Numbered from the stretch's first letter, positions 9,469-17,645 are shown. The stretch is DNA of 64,000 nucleotides from Bacillus_AD sp047238185 (GCF_047238185.1 NZ_JBDFMI010000001.1:2790001-2854000); one strand, 5' to 3'. The notes: generated by a model not told the origin, from the letters alone. Program-made: numbers and translations.

Positions 9469-9481
9469 TGTAACGCTTACA
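9469..9481 (-). promoter_or_regulatory. Cre-like palindrome in the arcA leader
   Basis: On the minus strand TGTAAGCGTTACA: perfect 5-bp arms around GCG. It resembles a CcpA catabolite-responsive element (TGTAAGCGCTTACA) but is one base short in the right half, so binding by CcpA is uncertain. Confidence 0.35.
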
Positions 9482-9535
9482 TGTTTATCTTAAAGGATTC
9501 AAAAACAGCCGCTGTCAGACATTTGTCGTTCTGTT

Positions 9536-9551
9536 TGTGGAATATTTCACA
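9536..9551 (-). promoter_or_regulatory. Crp/Fnr-type operator upstream of arcA (probable ArcR site)
   Basis: TGTGGAATATTTCACA on the plus strand matches TGTGA-N6-TCACA at 9 of 10 fixed positions. It lies ~115 bp upstream of arcA, and a Crp/Fnr regulator gene closes the same operon. Confidence 0.75.
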
Positions 9552-10009
9552 TTGTTAGTTAATTTTATTCATATTATTGCATTAATATTGAAAATTCAAG
9601 TATAAAATTGCATTTTATAAGCAAAGACCACATGTATATGAATGTATATTATTTATTATAAAAAAATAAAATTTTTTTATAATTCCTACAACCTCTTGTG
9701 TTTTTGATGATAAAATACTCTAAACAAAACAATTATTCTGAATATTCATGCGTGTTTTTATACAATATCACTTCCTATTCATCCACTTGCTCCATATTAG
9801 AAATAATGAGAGATACACAAAATGGGCCTCCTGCTTCGGTAGTATCCTTTAAGGGTAACCTTCATCTTCTATACCCAACAGATGCAGATGGATGTAATAG
9901 GCAACAATATTAGCTTTTTCCTATAAAGAAGGCGTTTACCATGAGTTTTGGTTGCCAGTGGAGTAGTATAGATGATGGATCCATATTCTAGATTAAGGAG
10001 GGTATACAT

Positions 10010-10210
10010 ATGGAGCATTGTTCAGAGTGCATTGATGGAAAAGTGATAGATGAGCGCCATCCGGAATATGAAAATTTGGACCGGGAACTAGTCCGCCTTA
10101 TTGACAGCGGCCAATTCTCATACAGTTCTGCCTTTAAGAGAGCAATCAGATTATATCCCGCCGTTATGGACTGTCCGGATTGCGGCGGTACAGGCCAATT
10201 GGCCAAATAG
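10010..10210 (+). CDS. Small CxxC zinc-ribbon-like protein, 66 aa
   Basis: I do not recognise a named family. The sequence has an N-terminal CSEC pair and a C-terminal CPDCGGTGQ, the latter like one DnaJ-type CxxCxGxG repeat. The four cysteines could bind one zinc ion. The middle (~25-50) is a charged, helical-looking segment. AAGGAGGG lies at ideal distance from the ATG, so the gene is real. It is monocistronic, followed by a bidirectional terminator, and divergent from arcA. Confidence 0.75.
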   Translation: MEHCSECIDGKVIDERHPEYENLDRELVRLIDSGQFSYSSAFKRAIRLYPAVMDCPDCGGTGQLAK

Positions 10211-10252
10211 CGAAGAATAGATGTACCTATTTTGATAGTCTGGTCAAAGTAA

Positions 10253-10289
10253 AAGGCAAGAATGCTAAAGTGCCTGCATTCTTGCCTTC
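10253..10289. terminator. Bidirectional terminator between the CxxC gene and helD
   Basis: AAGGCAAGAATGC / GCATTCTTGCCTT: a 13-bp perfect stem with a ten-base loop, T-rich after it on the plus strand. It sits between two convergent genes. Confidence 0.85.
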
Positions 10290-10301
10290 TTGATTCTTTT
10301 C

Positions 10302-12647
10302 TTATTGGCCATCAAAAGTGCCGTCAGTCTTTTCAATAATATAAGCAACATCAGGTACTCCAGATAAAAACCGGGTTGCCTCTCCAGCAGCCACCAAATA
10401 CAACTCATGCATAGCCCTAGTGCACGCAGTATAAAAAAGGTTTCGTTCCAGTTCATCATTATATGCCGAGTCAGATGCATCATAAATAATCACTGCATCA
10501 AATTCAATGCCTTTCGCTAAATAGGCTGGCAAGATCAAAATCCCTTTCTTAAATGAATATGTAGAGCGGGTCATCAATTGTACGCCCTCCATCTGCTTCA
10601 AGTTTTCGTAGGCAATGCGGCTTTCTTCTTCTGTTTTGCAGATGACGGCAATGGTCTGATAGTTGCAGTCAATGAAATGGCGGATCCTATTTAATACGAT
10701 TTGATCCCTTTCTCCATCTTTAGGCAATTGCACCACCACTGGTTTTTTCCCTTCCCTGTTGAATGGTTCTATCTCTTCTCCCCCAAATACAAGGTGTTTG
10801 GTAAAGTCAACAATCGGCATTGTCGAACGGTAGCTTTTGGTCAATGTAATTTTTTCATAAGATCCTTCATGATATAAGTCCGTAGACAATAAGGTAGCAT
10901 TATTCATTGAATGCGCATAAATGGCTTGATTATAATCCCCTAGGATAGTCATTTTGCTATAAGGGAACATCCTTCTGAATAATTCTAATTGAAATGGCGT
11001 GTAATCTTGCGCCTCATCAACAAACAAATGACGGATGGACGTATAAACCTTTTTTCCTTCAAGCAGATCTTTCAAATAGATAAAACCTGTTACATCCTCA
11101 TAAGGAAGAACCTTGCGCTTTATTTCCCCCGCACTCCGCGAAACAGCCTGAGACCATGAACTATCATTGATTCCCCTATGCCCGGCTTCTGTTAGCAGTT
11201 GCAGATACAGCGCTTTGATTTGGATAAATTTCAACAGCTTAATCGCCTTTTTCAATTTTTTGAAATGGGAGCTGACTACCTTTTCCGCAAGCTTCATTCT
11301 TTCACGATCATAATCATACATATCGTCGGTATCTTTATCTTGTTCAGCCGTCAAATCGCGGTATACTTCTGTATAGTCCTCTTTGTCGAGAAGTTCAATT
11401 TCATCCATCACCCAGTCTTTTTCTATCTCAAGCTTTTCCTGTTGATTCAGCTGCAGAAATAGCCATTTCTTGACTGCCTCTATCCGGTTCGGAATAGATG
11501 CAATGCCGTCAAGAGAATAAAAATAGTTTTTTATTGCTTGAGCAGAAATGATGGTTTCCCCTCTGAATGAGATCGATTTGAAAAGCATTCCTTCATTTAA
11601 TAATCGGGAAGCATAAGCATCTATGTCATTCTTAAAATCCAAACCTGATTTATAATATATCGCTTCCATACGAGATGGATAATAAGGATCTTTTTTTTGG
11701 GTCAGTGCATACTCCATTCCGGAAAACGGATCTTCCAGTTTAAATTCCTTCCCCACTATCCTTTCCACGAATTCTTGATACGTAGTCTGTTGCATATTCT
11801 CCTCCCCCAAGTCGGGAAGAACCGACGAAACATAGCTGTTGAACAACGGATTTGGCGAGAACAAAAGAATATGATCCGCCTCCAGCTCATTCAAATGCTT
11901 ATACAATAAAAAAGCGACACGCTGTAAAGCTACCGATGTCTTTCCGCTGCCCGCTACTCCTTGCACAATTAAATAGCGGTCCTTATCATTACGGATAATC
12001 GCATTCTGTTCTTTTTGGATTGTAGCGACAATACTTTTCATTTGATTGCTGGCCGCATTTCCCAACACTTCCTTCAACAAATCGTCCCCTATGGTCGTGC
12101 CTGTATCAAACATACCGGTCATCTTTCCATGTCGGATGATAAATTGCCTCTTCAATTCCAGTTCTCCTTCTATTATTCCATCCATTGTCATATAAGAAGC
12201 ACGTCCGGGAGAGAAGTCATAATACATACTTGAAATGGGGGCCCGCCAATCATAGATCAGAAATTCCTCTTCATTCGCATCCATTAAAGAAGCAGTTCCC
12301 AAATAGACCGTTTCAGGGGCTTTTTCTCCATCTTCCAAAAAATCGATCCGACCAAAATATGGAGATTCTTTCAAGCGTGTCAGTGCTTTCGCTTGCTTAT
12401 ACAATAATCCATGCGTTCTTTCTCTTTCTGCAAGCATTTCTGATTGTTGCTTTATACTGGCCATTGTTTCGATCATATCATCAGGTTGGTCCACATTAAC
12501 CGTTACATCTTCCCAGAAATCCTTTCTGATAGACACTACATCTTTCTTTAAATGTGCTGTTTTGCCGGACATTCCTTCCAATGTGCCTTCAATTACTTCT
12601 ACTACTTCAGCTAACCGCTGTTCTTCATATTTTCGCTCATTTGTCAT
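10302..12647 (-). CDS. helD: HelD-type RNA polymerase recycling ATPase (UvrD/Rep superfamily)
   Basis: 781 residues, typical of Bacillus HelD. An N-terminal coiled-coil arm (~1-100), the diagnostic DWRAPISSMYYDF segment, Walker A GVAGSGKTSVALQR, the Walker B-like FVDEAQDYTPFQLEL, and GDYNQAIYAHS are visible. Late SF1 motifs include TKSYRST and YTACTRAMHELYL. HelD is known to insert into stalled RNA polymerase and release DNA and RNA using ATP; it is not a processive DNA helicase. The ATG at 12647 has GGAGTG 7 bp upstream and is preferred over a codon 10 residues earlier. A TTGAAT-N17-TATGAT promoter lies ~95 bp upstream. Confidence 0.93.
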   Translation of the reverse strand: MTNERKYEEQRLAEVVEVIEGTLEGMSGKTAHLKKDVVSIRKDFWEDVTVNVDQPDDMIETMASIKQQSEMLAERERTHGLLYKQAKALTRLKESPYFGRIDFLEDGEKAPETVYLGTASLMDANEEEFLIYDWRAPISSMYYDFSPGRASYMTMDGIIEGELELKRQFIIRHGKMTGMFDTGTTIGDDLLKEVLGNAASNQMKSIVATIQKEQNAIIRNDKDRYLIVQGVAGSGKTSVALQRVAFLLYKHLNELEADHILLFSPNPLFNSYVSSVLPDLGEENMQQTTYQEFVERIVGKEFKLEDPFSGMEYALTQKKDPYYPSRMEAIYYKSGLDFKNDIDAYASRLLNEGMLFKSISFRGETIISAQAIKNYFYSLDGIASIPNRIEAVKKWLFLQLNQQEKLEIEKDWVMDEIELLDKEDYTEVYRDLTAEQDKDTDDMYDYDRERMKLAEKVVSSHFKKLKKAIKLLKFIQIKALYLQLLTEAGHRGINDSSWSQAVSRSAGEIKRKVLPYEDVTGFIYLKDLLEGKKVYTSIRHLFVDEAQDYTPFQLELFRRMFPYSKMTILGDYNQAIYAHSMNNATLLSTDLYHEGSYEKITLTKSYRSTMPIVDFTKHLVFGGEEIEPFNREGKKPVVVQLPKDGERDQIVLNRIRHFIDCNYQTIAVICKTEEESRIAYENLKQMEGVQLMTRSTYSFKKGILILPAYLAKGIEFDAVIIYDASDSAYNDELERNLFYTACTRAMHELYLVAAGEATRFLSGVPDVAYIIEKTDGTFDGQ

Positions 12648-12670
12648 CAAGATCACTCCAATAATAAGAT

Positions 12671-12700
12671 TTGACAATCCTATATCACTTGATGTATAAT
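12671..12700 (+). promoter_or_regulatory. SigA promoter of ywbE
   Basis: TTGACA (12671-12676), 18-bp spacer, TATAAT (12695-12700): both hexamers are perfect. It reads towards ywbE with a leader of ~130 nt. Confidence 0.85.
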
Positions 12701-12748
12701 TAAGATAGGCTAATTTTAATCTATTTTAATTATACATTGCTAACTTTC

Positions 12749-12777
12749 ATCATATCACATGGATTCAATACATTCAA
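12749..12777 (-). promoter_or_regulatory. SigA promoter of helD
   Basis: On the minus strand TTGAAT, 17-bp spacer, TATGAT (12754-12749). It points towards the ywbE promoter, so the two transcripts overlap by ~35 bp. Confidence 0.7.
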
Positions 12778-12790
12778 CCTATCAAACTGC

Positions 12791-12823
12791 CTGAGCCCGT
12801 TGTTCAGGCTTATTTTATTTTCA
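12791..12823 (+). terminator. Possible leader terminator (attenuator-like) before ywbE
   Basis: GCCTGA / TCAGGC stem followed by TTATTTTATTTT, immediately before the ywbE ribosome binding site and inside its transcript. The stem is short, so it is weak. Confidence 0.4.
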
Positions 12824-12836
12824 AGGAGAAGATATA

Positions 12837-13037
12837 ATGGAACATAAAACAAGAAGCAACCTCTCGCCTGGCATGGAGGTCGAAATAGTATTAAAGAAAG
12901 ATCAGCGCACAGGAAAATTGACGCGCGGAACAATTAAACGGCTGCTTACCAATTCGGCCACACACCCGCATGGCATTAAAGTGGAATTGACAGACGGACA
13001 AGTCGGCAGAGTCCAACATATTATTAAAGAAGATTGA
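12837..13037 (+). CDS. ywbE: YwbE family protein, 66 aa
   Basis: A conserved small basic protein of the YwbE family (function unknown). It contains SPGMEVEIVLKKDQRTGKLT and a Gly/His-containing turn (HPHGIKVELTDGQVGRVQHI) that predicts an SH3-like small beta-barrel of the kind found in nucleic-acid-associated proteins. AAGGAG is well placed before the ATG. It is expressed from the strong promoter at 12671 and ends in a clear terminator. It is monocistronic and divergent from helD. Confidence 0.88.
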   Translation: MEHKTRSNLSPGMEVEIVLKKDQRTGKLTRGTIKRLLTNSATHPHGIKVELTDGQVGRVQHIIKED

Positions 13038-13039
13038 CA

Positions 13040-13075
13040 AAAAGCTACTTCCTATCCAGAAGTAGCTTTTCTATC
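13040..13075. terminator. Terminator between ywbE and ogt
   Basis: AAAGCTACTTC / GAAGTAGCTTT stem with a 7-nt loop and T/A runs on both sides. It serves two convergent genes. Confidence 0.85.
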
Positions 13076-13076
13076 G

Positions 13077-13556
13077 TTATACACTCTGAACTTTCTTCTC
13101 CAGCGCTAACAAGTATTCTTTAATGTTCAATCCCCCGCCGTAACCGACCAATTTGCCATTCGCTCCGATCACACGATGGCACGGAATAAAAATAGGGATT
13201 GGATTGCGGTTATTCGCTAGCCCTACTGCCCGGCATGCTTTTGGATTGCCGATTACCTCGGCAATCTCACCATAAGTGCACGTTTTCCCATAAGGAATAT
13301 CACACAAACCAGCCCACACGCTTTGCATAAATTCTGTACCTTTGGCATCCAATGGCAAATCAAAATCCCTTCTTTTGCCCGACAAGTATTCAGCCAATTG
13401 TTCGCCAGCACGCTTCAACAAAGGAGTCTCCTCTTCGATCGCCTTTTCATCTGCAAGGACTTTCTCTCCATCAAAATAAACATGCGTAATTGCCTGACCA
13501 TTCTCTTCAATTCCTATTTTCCCAAGTTCACAATCATAAAAATACAGATACTTCAT
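13077..13556 (-). CDS. ogt: Methylated-DNA--protein-cysteine methyltransferase (Ogt)
   Basis: 159 residues. A suicide repair protein that moves O6-alkyl groups from guanine to its own cysteine. The active site FIPCHRVIGANGKLVGYGGG is complete (PCHR cysteine), preceded by the winged-helix segment YGEIAEVIGNPKACRAVGLANNRNP, which holds the arginine finger and recognition helix. The N-terminal domain is of the short Ogt type without an Ada fusion. The ATG at 13556 has AAGGGG 9 bp upstream; the frame's earlier start is poorly placed. It is monocistronic. Confidence 0.95.
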   Translation of the reverse strand: MKYLYFYDCELGKIGIEENGQAITHVYFDGEKVLADEKAIEEETPLLKRAGEQLAEYLSGKRRDFDLPLDAKGTEFMQSVWAGLCDIPYGKTCTYGEIAEVIGNPKACRAVGLANNRNPIPIFIPCHRVIGANGKLVGYGGGLNIKEYLLALEKKVQSV

Positions 13557-13746
13557 ATCATCATCCCCTTTCCCAAAATAAAAAACCAATCATACGTTCC
13601 CTTTCATTTCTTCTATTATACCCGACCTGATAGTCAACCGTCTATTTCCATTTGATTCCCAACATACTTAATGAGCATATTAACAGATTTTATCCTAGTT
13701 AACCGATATGATTAAGATAAAGAATCATTTGAAAGGTGGTTTTACT

Positions 13747-14661
13747 ATGAAGGTTGTTCAAAATATTGCCGATTTAATCGGCGAGACACCTGTATTACAG
13801 TTAAAAAAGGTAGTTCCAGAAGGTGCAGCTGACGTTTTCGTTAAGCTAGAAATGTTCAATCCTTCCGGAAGCGTGAAAGACCGGGCAGCTTACAGTATGC
13901 TTATTGCTGCAGAAGAAAAAGGTTTGATCCATCCTGGTTCGACCATTATCGAGCCAACAAGCGGCAATACAGGCATCGGGCTTGCTATGAATGCCGCCGC
14001 CCGTGGATATCGTGCCATTTTTGTGATGCCGGATAATATGACTAAAGAAAGAATCAATTTATTGAAGGCGTACGGTGCCGAGGTAGTGTTGACACCATTT
14101 TCAAAAAGAATGCCCGGAGCCATAGAAAAAGCACAGGAATTGCATAATCAAATCCCTGGAAGTTTTATTCCCCAGCAATTTGAAAATGAAGCGAATCCTG
14201 ATATCCACCGCCATACGACAGCTCCGGAAATTTATCGGCAAATGGATGGAAAATTAGATGCGTTCGTAGCCACTGCAGGCACAGGAGGTACGGTTACCGG
14301 AACTGGCGAAAAACTTAAGGAACTATTGCCCGATATCTATATCGGTGTAGTAGAACCAGCAGGATCTCCTGTATTATCAGGCGGCCAGCCCGGTCCGCAT
14401 AAATTAGTCGGCACCAGCCCTGGATTTGTCCCTTCCATCCTCAATACGGATGTATACGATGAGATCATTCAAGTTAAAGATGACGATGCAGTAGATTTAT
14501 TCAGACGATTGCCAAAAGAAGAAGGCATTTTCGTCGGCCCATCATCTGCAGCTGCAGTGTACGGCGCCATTCAAATCGCCAAAAAAATCGGCAAAGGAAA
14601 ACGGGTTTTATGCATCGCTCCAGATTCAGGAGAACGTTATTTGAGCATGAACCTCATCTAA
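13747..14661 (+). CDS. Cysteine synthase family protein (CysK/YtkP-like)
   Basis: 304 residues, fold-type II PLP enzyme. The PLP lysine motif is PSGSVKDRAA, the substrate loop EPTSGNTGIGLA, and the phosphate-binding loop GTGGTVTGTG. A GPSSAAAV segment ends with the cofactor-binding serine region. The family makes cysteine from O-acetylserine and sulfide; paralogues also act on O-phosphoserine or homologues, so the substrate is not certain. AAAGGTGG precedes the ATG at 13747. It is monocistronic and ends in a strong terminator. No T-box or S-box fits in the 157-bp leader. Confidence 0.88.
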   Translation: MKVVQNIADLIGETPVLQLKKVVPEGAADVFVKLEMFNPSGSVKDRAAYSMLIAAEEKGLIHPGSTIIEPTSGNTGIGLAMNAAARGYRAIFVMPDNMTKERINLLKAYGAEVVLTPFSKRMPGAIEKAQELHNQIPGSFIPQQFENEANPDIHRHTTAPEIYRQMDGKLDAFVATAGTGGTVTGTGEKLKELLPDIYIGVVEPAGSPVLSGGQPGPHKLVGTSPGFVPSILNTDVYDEIIQVKDDDAVDLFRRLPKEEGIFVGPSSAAAVYGAIQIAKKIGKGKRVLCIAPDSGERYLSMNLI

Positions 14662-14668
14662 ATATAAA

Positions 14669-14706
14669 CAGGAGCCTGGTTCCGCTCGGAACCAGGCTCC
14701 CTTATT
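14669..14706. terminator. Strong terminator between the cysteine-synthase-like and MFS genes
   Basis: GAGCCTGGTTCC / GGAACCAGGCTC, a perfect 12-bp stem with a 4-nt loop, between convergent genes. Confidence 0.85.
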
Positions 14707-14721
14707 TCTGAATGATATCCC

Positions 14722-15897
14722 TTAGGCGGCTGCCTGTTGTTTTTTTGTTTTGGCATAATAAATCTGGAACAAAATCAATGCAACAACGGACAGTATCGCA
14801 CCTGAAACATACGGCAAGCCGATGGATATTGAAAATAGCCAGCCTCCAAGCGGCGGTCCGATGATACGCCCAAATGAATCAAAAGAGGACAATAAACCAG
14901 TCACCTTTCCGTGGCCTGTGTTCGAACTCTTTGTCAAAAGCGATGAAATAGCTGGACGGATTACGCCGTTGCCCATCGCAAAGATAGTCAAGAACAAAGC
15001 TGATGTCCAAAAGTTGGTTGAAAGAAGAATGAGCAGGAAACCTACAGCAGAAACAGCGGTACCAATTCTGATGACAGCACCTTCACCCAGTTTCTTAGTT
15101 AATACCCCAACCAGCCCTCCTTGGACAATCGCACTCCCTACCCCCATGATCATAAAGATATACCCTAAGCTGACGGTATCGATTCCCGCCTTCTTTGCTG
15201 CAAAATAAGCAAATGTCGCTTCTAGGCCAGCCATGGACAAAGTAACAAATAATTGTAAAAGATACATAATAACCAATGGGCCTTTAAATGACTTCCACAT
15301 AGATTCTTTATTAGCTGCATGATGTGATCTTTTTTCTGCAGGAAGAGATTCCTTCAGAATAATCATAACTAGAACTAACGTAATCAAAGCGGAAATACCG
15401 GCAATATAAAACGGAATGTTTAAATTGGCTTTCGAGAAAACGCCACCGATGGCAGGCCCGAAAATGAATCCCAATCCGGTTGCCGCACCAATGATCCCCA
15501 TACCCTTGCTGCGGTCTTCATGAGTGGTTATATCCGCCACATAAGCCATTGCGGTCGGCATATTCGCAGAAGACAAAATGCCGCCGACGATCCGCGCCAC
15601 AAATAGCATCCACAAAGAATTGGACATAGCCATCAGAAAAAAGGAAACGGCCAACCCGGCGATTCCGATCATCATGACCGGCTTACGGCCAATCCGGTCA
15701 GATACACGCCCCCAAACCGGCGCAAAAAACAACTGCATTAATGAATATACAGCCATCAGAAGGCCAAGCTCAGTTGGGCTCCCACCCACCTTTTCAGCTA
15801 AAAACGGCAATACCGGAATAATGATGCCAAAACCGACCATAACCAAAAACATGACCAAGAATAGCACAGGCAATACTTTTTTTGTACTCATCGTCAT
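14722..15897 (-). CDS. MFS drug exporter, 12-helix DHA1/TetA-NorA type
   Basis: 391 residues with 12 hydrophobic helices. The motif A loop GRVSDRIGRKPVMM sits between helices 2 and 3, and a motif C-like antiporter signature in helix 5 (GLGFIFGPAIGG) marks proton-coupled drug exporters. A long charged central loop (ESLPAEKRSHHAANKES) separates the halves, and the C-terminus is KTKKQQAAA. The substrate cannot be read. The start is ambiguous between 15897 and the ATG two codons later; both share AAAGGA. The promoter TTGATT-N16-TATAAT lies at 16022-15995 and a palindrome sits across the predicted transcription start, so repression is expected. Confidence 0.85.
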   Translation of the reverse strand: MTMSTKKVLPVLFLVMFLVMVGFGIIIPVLPFLAEKVGGSPTELGLLMAVYSLMQLFFAPVWGRVSDRIGRKPVMMIGIAGLAVSFFLMAMSNSLWMLFVARIVGGILSSANMPTAMAYVADITTHEDRSKGMGIIGAATGLGFIFGPAIGGVFSKANLNIPFYIAGISALITLVLVMIILKESLPAEKRSHHAANKESMWKSFKGPLVIMYLLQLFVTLSMAGLEATFAYFAAKKAGIDTVSLGYIFMIMGVGSAIVQGGLVGVLTKKLGEGAVIRIGTAVSAVGFLLILLSTNFWTSALFLTIFAMGNGVIRPAISSLLTKSSNTGHGKVTGLLSSFDSFGRIIGPPLGGWLFSISIGLPYVSGAILSVVALILFQIYYAKTKKQQAAA

Positions 15898-15971
15898 AGC
15901 TTCCTTTCCATTCAGTTTATAAAGTTTATTCTGCACATAATAGGTTCAATGCTAATTAGTTTTATTTCAAT

Positions 15972-15987
15972 TAGTCAAACTTGACTA
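15972..15987 (-). promoter_or_regulatory. Palindromic operator at the MFS transcription start
   Basis: TAGTCAA-AC-TTGACTA: perfect 7-bp arms around 2 bp. It lies ~7 bp downstream of the -10 hexamer, where a MarR- or TetR-like repressor would block initiation. No such repressor gene is adjacent. Confidence 0.6.
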
Positions 15988-15994
15988 TATACAA

Positions 15995-16022
15995 ATTATA
16001 GCACATGTCGCTTTATAATCAA
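15995..16022 (-). promoter_or_regulatory. SigA promoter of the MFS gene
   Basis: On the minus strand TTGATT, 16-bp spacer, TATAAT. Confidence 0.65.
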
Positions 16023-16096
16023 CTAGAATGTTTGTAGGTATTCTGTTGCCTATTTTCTCTAGCCATTTTACCTTTTTCGCCAAATTTCCAGACAAT

Positions 16097-16137
16097 AAAA
16101 ACGCAAGAATGCTATCGAATCAGCATTCTTGCGTTTA
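16097..16137. terminator. Terminator downstream of the NprX-like gene
   Basis: AAACGCAAGAATGC / GCATTCTTGCGTTT, a perfect 14-bp stem. It closes the regulator-peptide transcript about 65 bp after the peptide stop codon. Confidence 0.85.
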
Positions 16138-16202
16138 TCTTCTAAATATTCAATTACGAAGCCATACATTTTTAACACCTTAAATCTACAAAGAGATATT
16201 TT

Positions 16203-16322
16203 TTATAATAAACCTATTAAATCTGGCCAAATCGGCACATTATTATGGGGTCCATTAATAGAAATTAATATAATGCCCATAGTAACAATCGAAGTAACCA
16301 ACTTCCACTTTTTCATTCTCAT
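16203..16322 (-). CDS. NprX-like quorum-sensing pro-peptide, 39 aa
   Basis: Read directly from the sequence. The start is ATG AGA ATG, with a perfect AGGAGG (16331-16336) 8 bp upstream. The N-terminus is basic (MRMKKWK), followed by a hydrophobic stretch (LVTSIVTMGIILISI) as for Sec export, then a short tail beginning NGPHNNVP and ending IWPDLIGLL. The tail resembles the mature NprX signal SKPDIVG of the B. cereus group: P-D, then aliphatic-aliphatic-Gly. The gene lies 66 bp downstream of an NprR-like regulator on the same strand, as nprX follows nprR. The expected role is to be exported, trimmed, re-imported (for example by Opp) and bound by the regulator. The role is inferred; the frame, ribosome site and context are seen. 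Confidence 0.8.
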   Translation of the reverse strand: MRMKKWKLVTSIVTMGIILISINGPHNNVPIWPDLIGLL

Positions 16323-16388
16323 TCAAACTACCTCCTAATTATTATTATATTAATATGTCCAAGACACGAAAGTAATAAAGGTATTAGT

Positions 16389-17510
16389 TCATTGAAAATT
16401 CTCTAAATAAAACGAAGGAGATGTAATTTTTTTATCGTTAAAAATCATTTCCTTTAATTGCAGCCAGTAACTTAATATGTGTTTAACTTTCCTATTTTCG
16501 TATTTTTGCAAAAAGGAAATAGCCTTGGATGTATATAATAAAGCTTCTTCTTTTTTACCCTCAATAATTAAAAGATTGACAATATTACTTGTTGTTGCCG
16601 AATAATGGTCAGGTCTTACACAATTTAAACAATCAAGGCTATATCTGTAATATTCGATTGCTTTAGAATATTGATCTTGAATACAGTATAAATAACCAAA
16701 ATTATGCAAAATCATACTCATAATCTTCTTATTGCTATACAATTCCGCATCTCTCAATAGCTTTGTATAAATACGCTCGGCTTCTCGGAATTGTTTTTGC
16801 TTAGTAAGGTTGATAGCAATTATTAAGTTGGTATCCATAATCCGTAGAAAATTATGATCTTTTTCAAATCGTTTTAGTGCGGTATGAGAATAATGCATAG
16901 CTAACGTTGAATGTTGAAGTTGACTATATATAAGTGCTTTATGGTAGTCGAACTCAGGAGAAATTACCTCGAATTCCAAACCAAGACCTTGGCTTATGTC
17001 CAACTCGCCGAGAGCTTCTTCAAAATTCTTCCGTTTAATCAAGTATATGGCATGAAAATAATGGAGTAAATACCTTTCAAGTTGGGAAAATTTTTTAATC
17101 GATTTTATCATCCGGCTAATGCTTGCATCAGCTTTTTCTAAATTTCCAATAAAAAGATCGTATCTAATGCAGTACAGCTGATATAAATAAACAAGCTCTG
17201 TATACTGAATATACTCTTCTTCTGCTTTCAGCTTCGTATAGATACATTCCGCTTTTCTTTCATTCAAGTGCATCATGCATAAATAGAATTCATCCAGTTC
17301 CTTCTTCAGCTCATTCGTTTTAGATTTTTCTGTTTCGACCTTTACCCCAAGCCTTTCGAATAAAAGCCGTAACGTTTCTGCACTTCCCTCTTTATATCCG
17401 TTTTCTATCTTACTTAAATGCGTGACGGAACATATCCCCGAACACAATGTTTCTTGCGTTTTGTTTTGGCGTTTTCGATGAAAATGAACTAATTTACCCA
17501 AGGCTTCCAT
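16389..17510 (-). CDS. nprR: NprR-like XRE-TPR regulator (RNPP family)
   Basis: 373 residues. The N-terminal HTH (~5-60) has the NprR/PlcR-like stretch SGICSVTHLSKIENG. The rest is helical and shows TPR-like pairs (e.g. ILHNFGYLYCIQDQYSKAIE, followed by YYRYSLDCL). RNPP proteins (Rap, NprR, PlcR, PrgX) bind re-imported signal peptides in the TPR groove. NprR of the B. cereus group is ~420 residues, so this one is shorter. It is followed by a 39-codon NprX-like peptide gene and is divergent from a secreted neutral protease, which in the known system is the activated target. ATG start with GGGGTGG upstream. It could instead belong to another RNPP subgroup. Confidence 0.82.
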   Translation of the reverse strand: MEALGKLVHFHRKRQNKTQETLCSGICSVTHLSKIENGYKEGSAETLRLLFERLGVKVETEKSKTNELKKELDEFYLCMMHLNERKAECIYTKLKAEEEYIQYTELVYLYQLYCIRYDLFIGNLEKADASISRMIKSIKKFSQLERYLLHYFHAIYLIKRKNFEEALGELDISQGLGLEFEVISPEFDYHKALIYSQLQHSTLAMHYSHTALKRFEKDHNFLRIMDTNLIIAINLTKQKQFREAERIYTKLLRDAELYSNKKIMSMILHNFGYLYCIQDQYSKAIEYYRYSLDCLNCVRPDHYSATTSNIVNLLIIEGKKEEALLYTSKAISFLQKYENRKVKHILSYWLQLKEMIFNDKKITSPSFYLENFQ

Positions 17511-17613
17511 AGGGCCACCCCTTGCTATATATAGATTCTATTTTCCCAATACCAAATATTTACTAGTGATTTTATACTCCATTATAAGAGGCATCCCTAA
17601 TTTTTTCCACTTA

Positions 17614-17645
17614 CTTTTTGACTAATCCTCGATTAAGTAAAAAAG
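17614..17645 (+). promoter_or_regulatory. Imperfect inverted repeat upstream of the protease, possible regulator box
   Basis: Left arm CTTTTTGACTAAT, spacer CCTCG, right arm ATTAAGTAAAAAAG. The arms pair with one mismatch and one bulge. It is centred ~50 bp before a TATAAA -10 candidate at 17678, a usual place for an activator. It does not match the PlcR box (TATGNAN4TNCATA). Confidence 0.45.

Larger units (their letters stand above)
9422..10009. other. Divergent control region of the arc operon, 588 bp
   Basis: A very AT-rich region between arcA (minus) and the 66-aa gene (plus). It contains the Crp/Fnr-type box, a cre-like palindrome and runs of A/T near 9600-9680. An open frame at 9698-9913 lacks a ribosome binding site and is not called. 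Confidence 0.6.
15898..16202. other. Intergenic region between the MFS gene and the signal-peptide gene, 305 bp
   Basis: It holds the MFS promoter and operator and the terminator at 16097-16137. No other gene is seen. Confidence 0.6.

Noticed and set aside
9585..9600. ATTGAAAATTCAA as an arginine-repressor box
   Set aside because: It is a short AT-only palindrome in an AT-rich region and does not match the ArgR box well enough.
9698..9913. 71-codon open frame upstream of the CxxC gene
   Set aside because: No ribosome site, no domain-like pattern, and AT-rich composition of a control region.
13590..13746. T-box or S-box before the cysteine-synthase-like gene
   Set aside because: The leader is only 157 bp including the ogt promoter, with no T-box motif or leader terminator.
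16129..16338. Plus-strand open frame across the signal-peptide region
   Set aside because: It starts within the terminator hairpin and has no ribosome site, whereas the minus-strand gene at 16203-16322 has perfect AGGAGG spacing and the right context.
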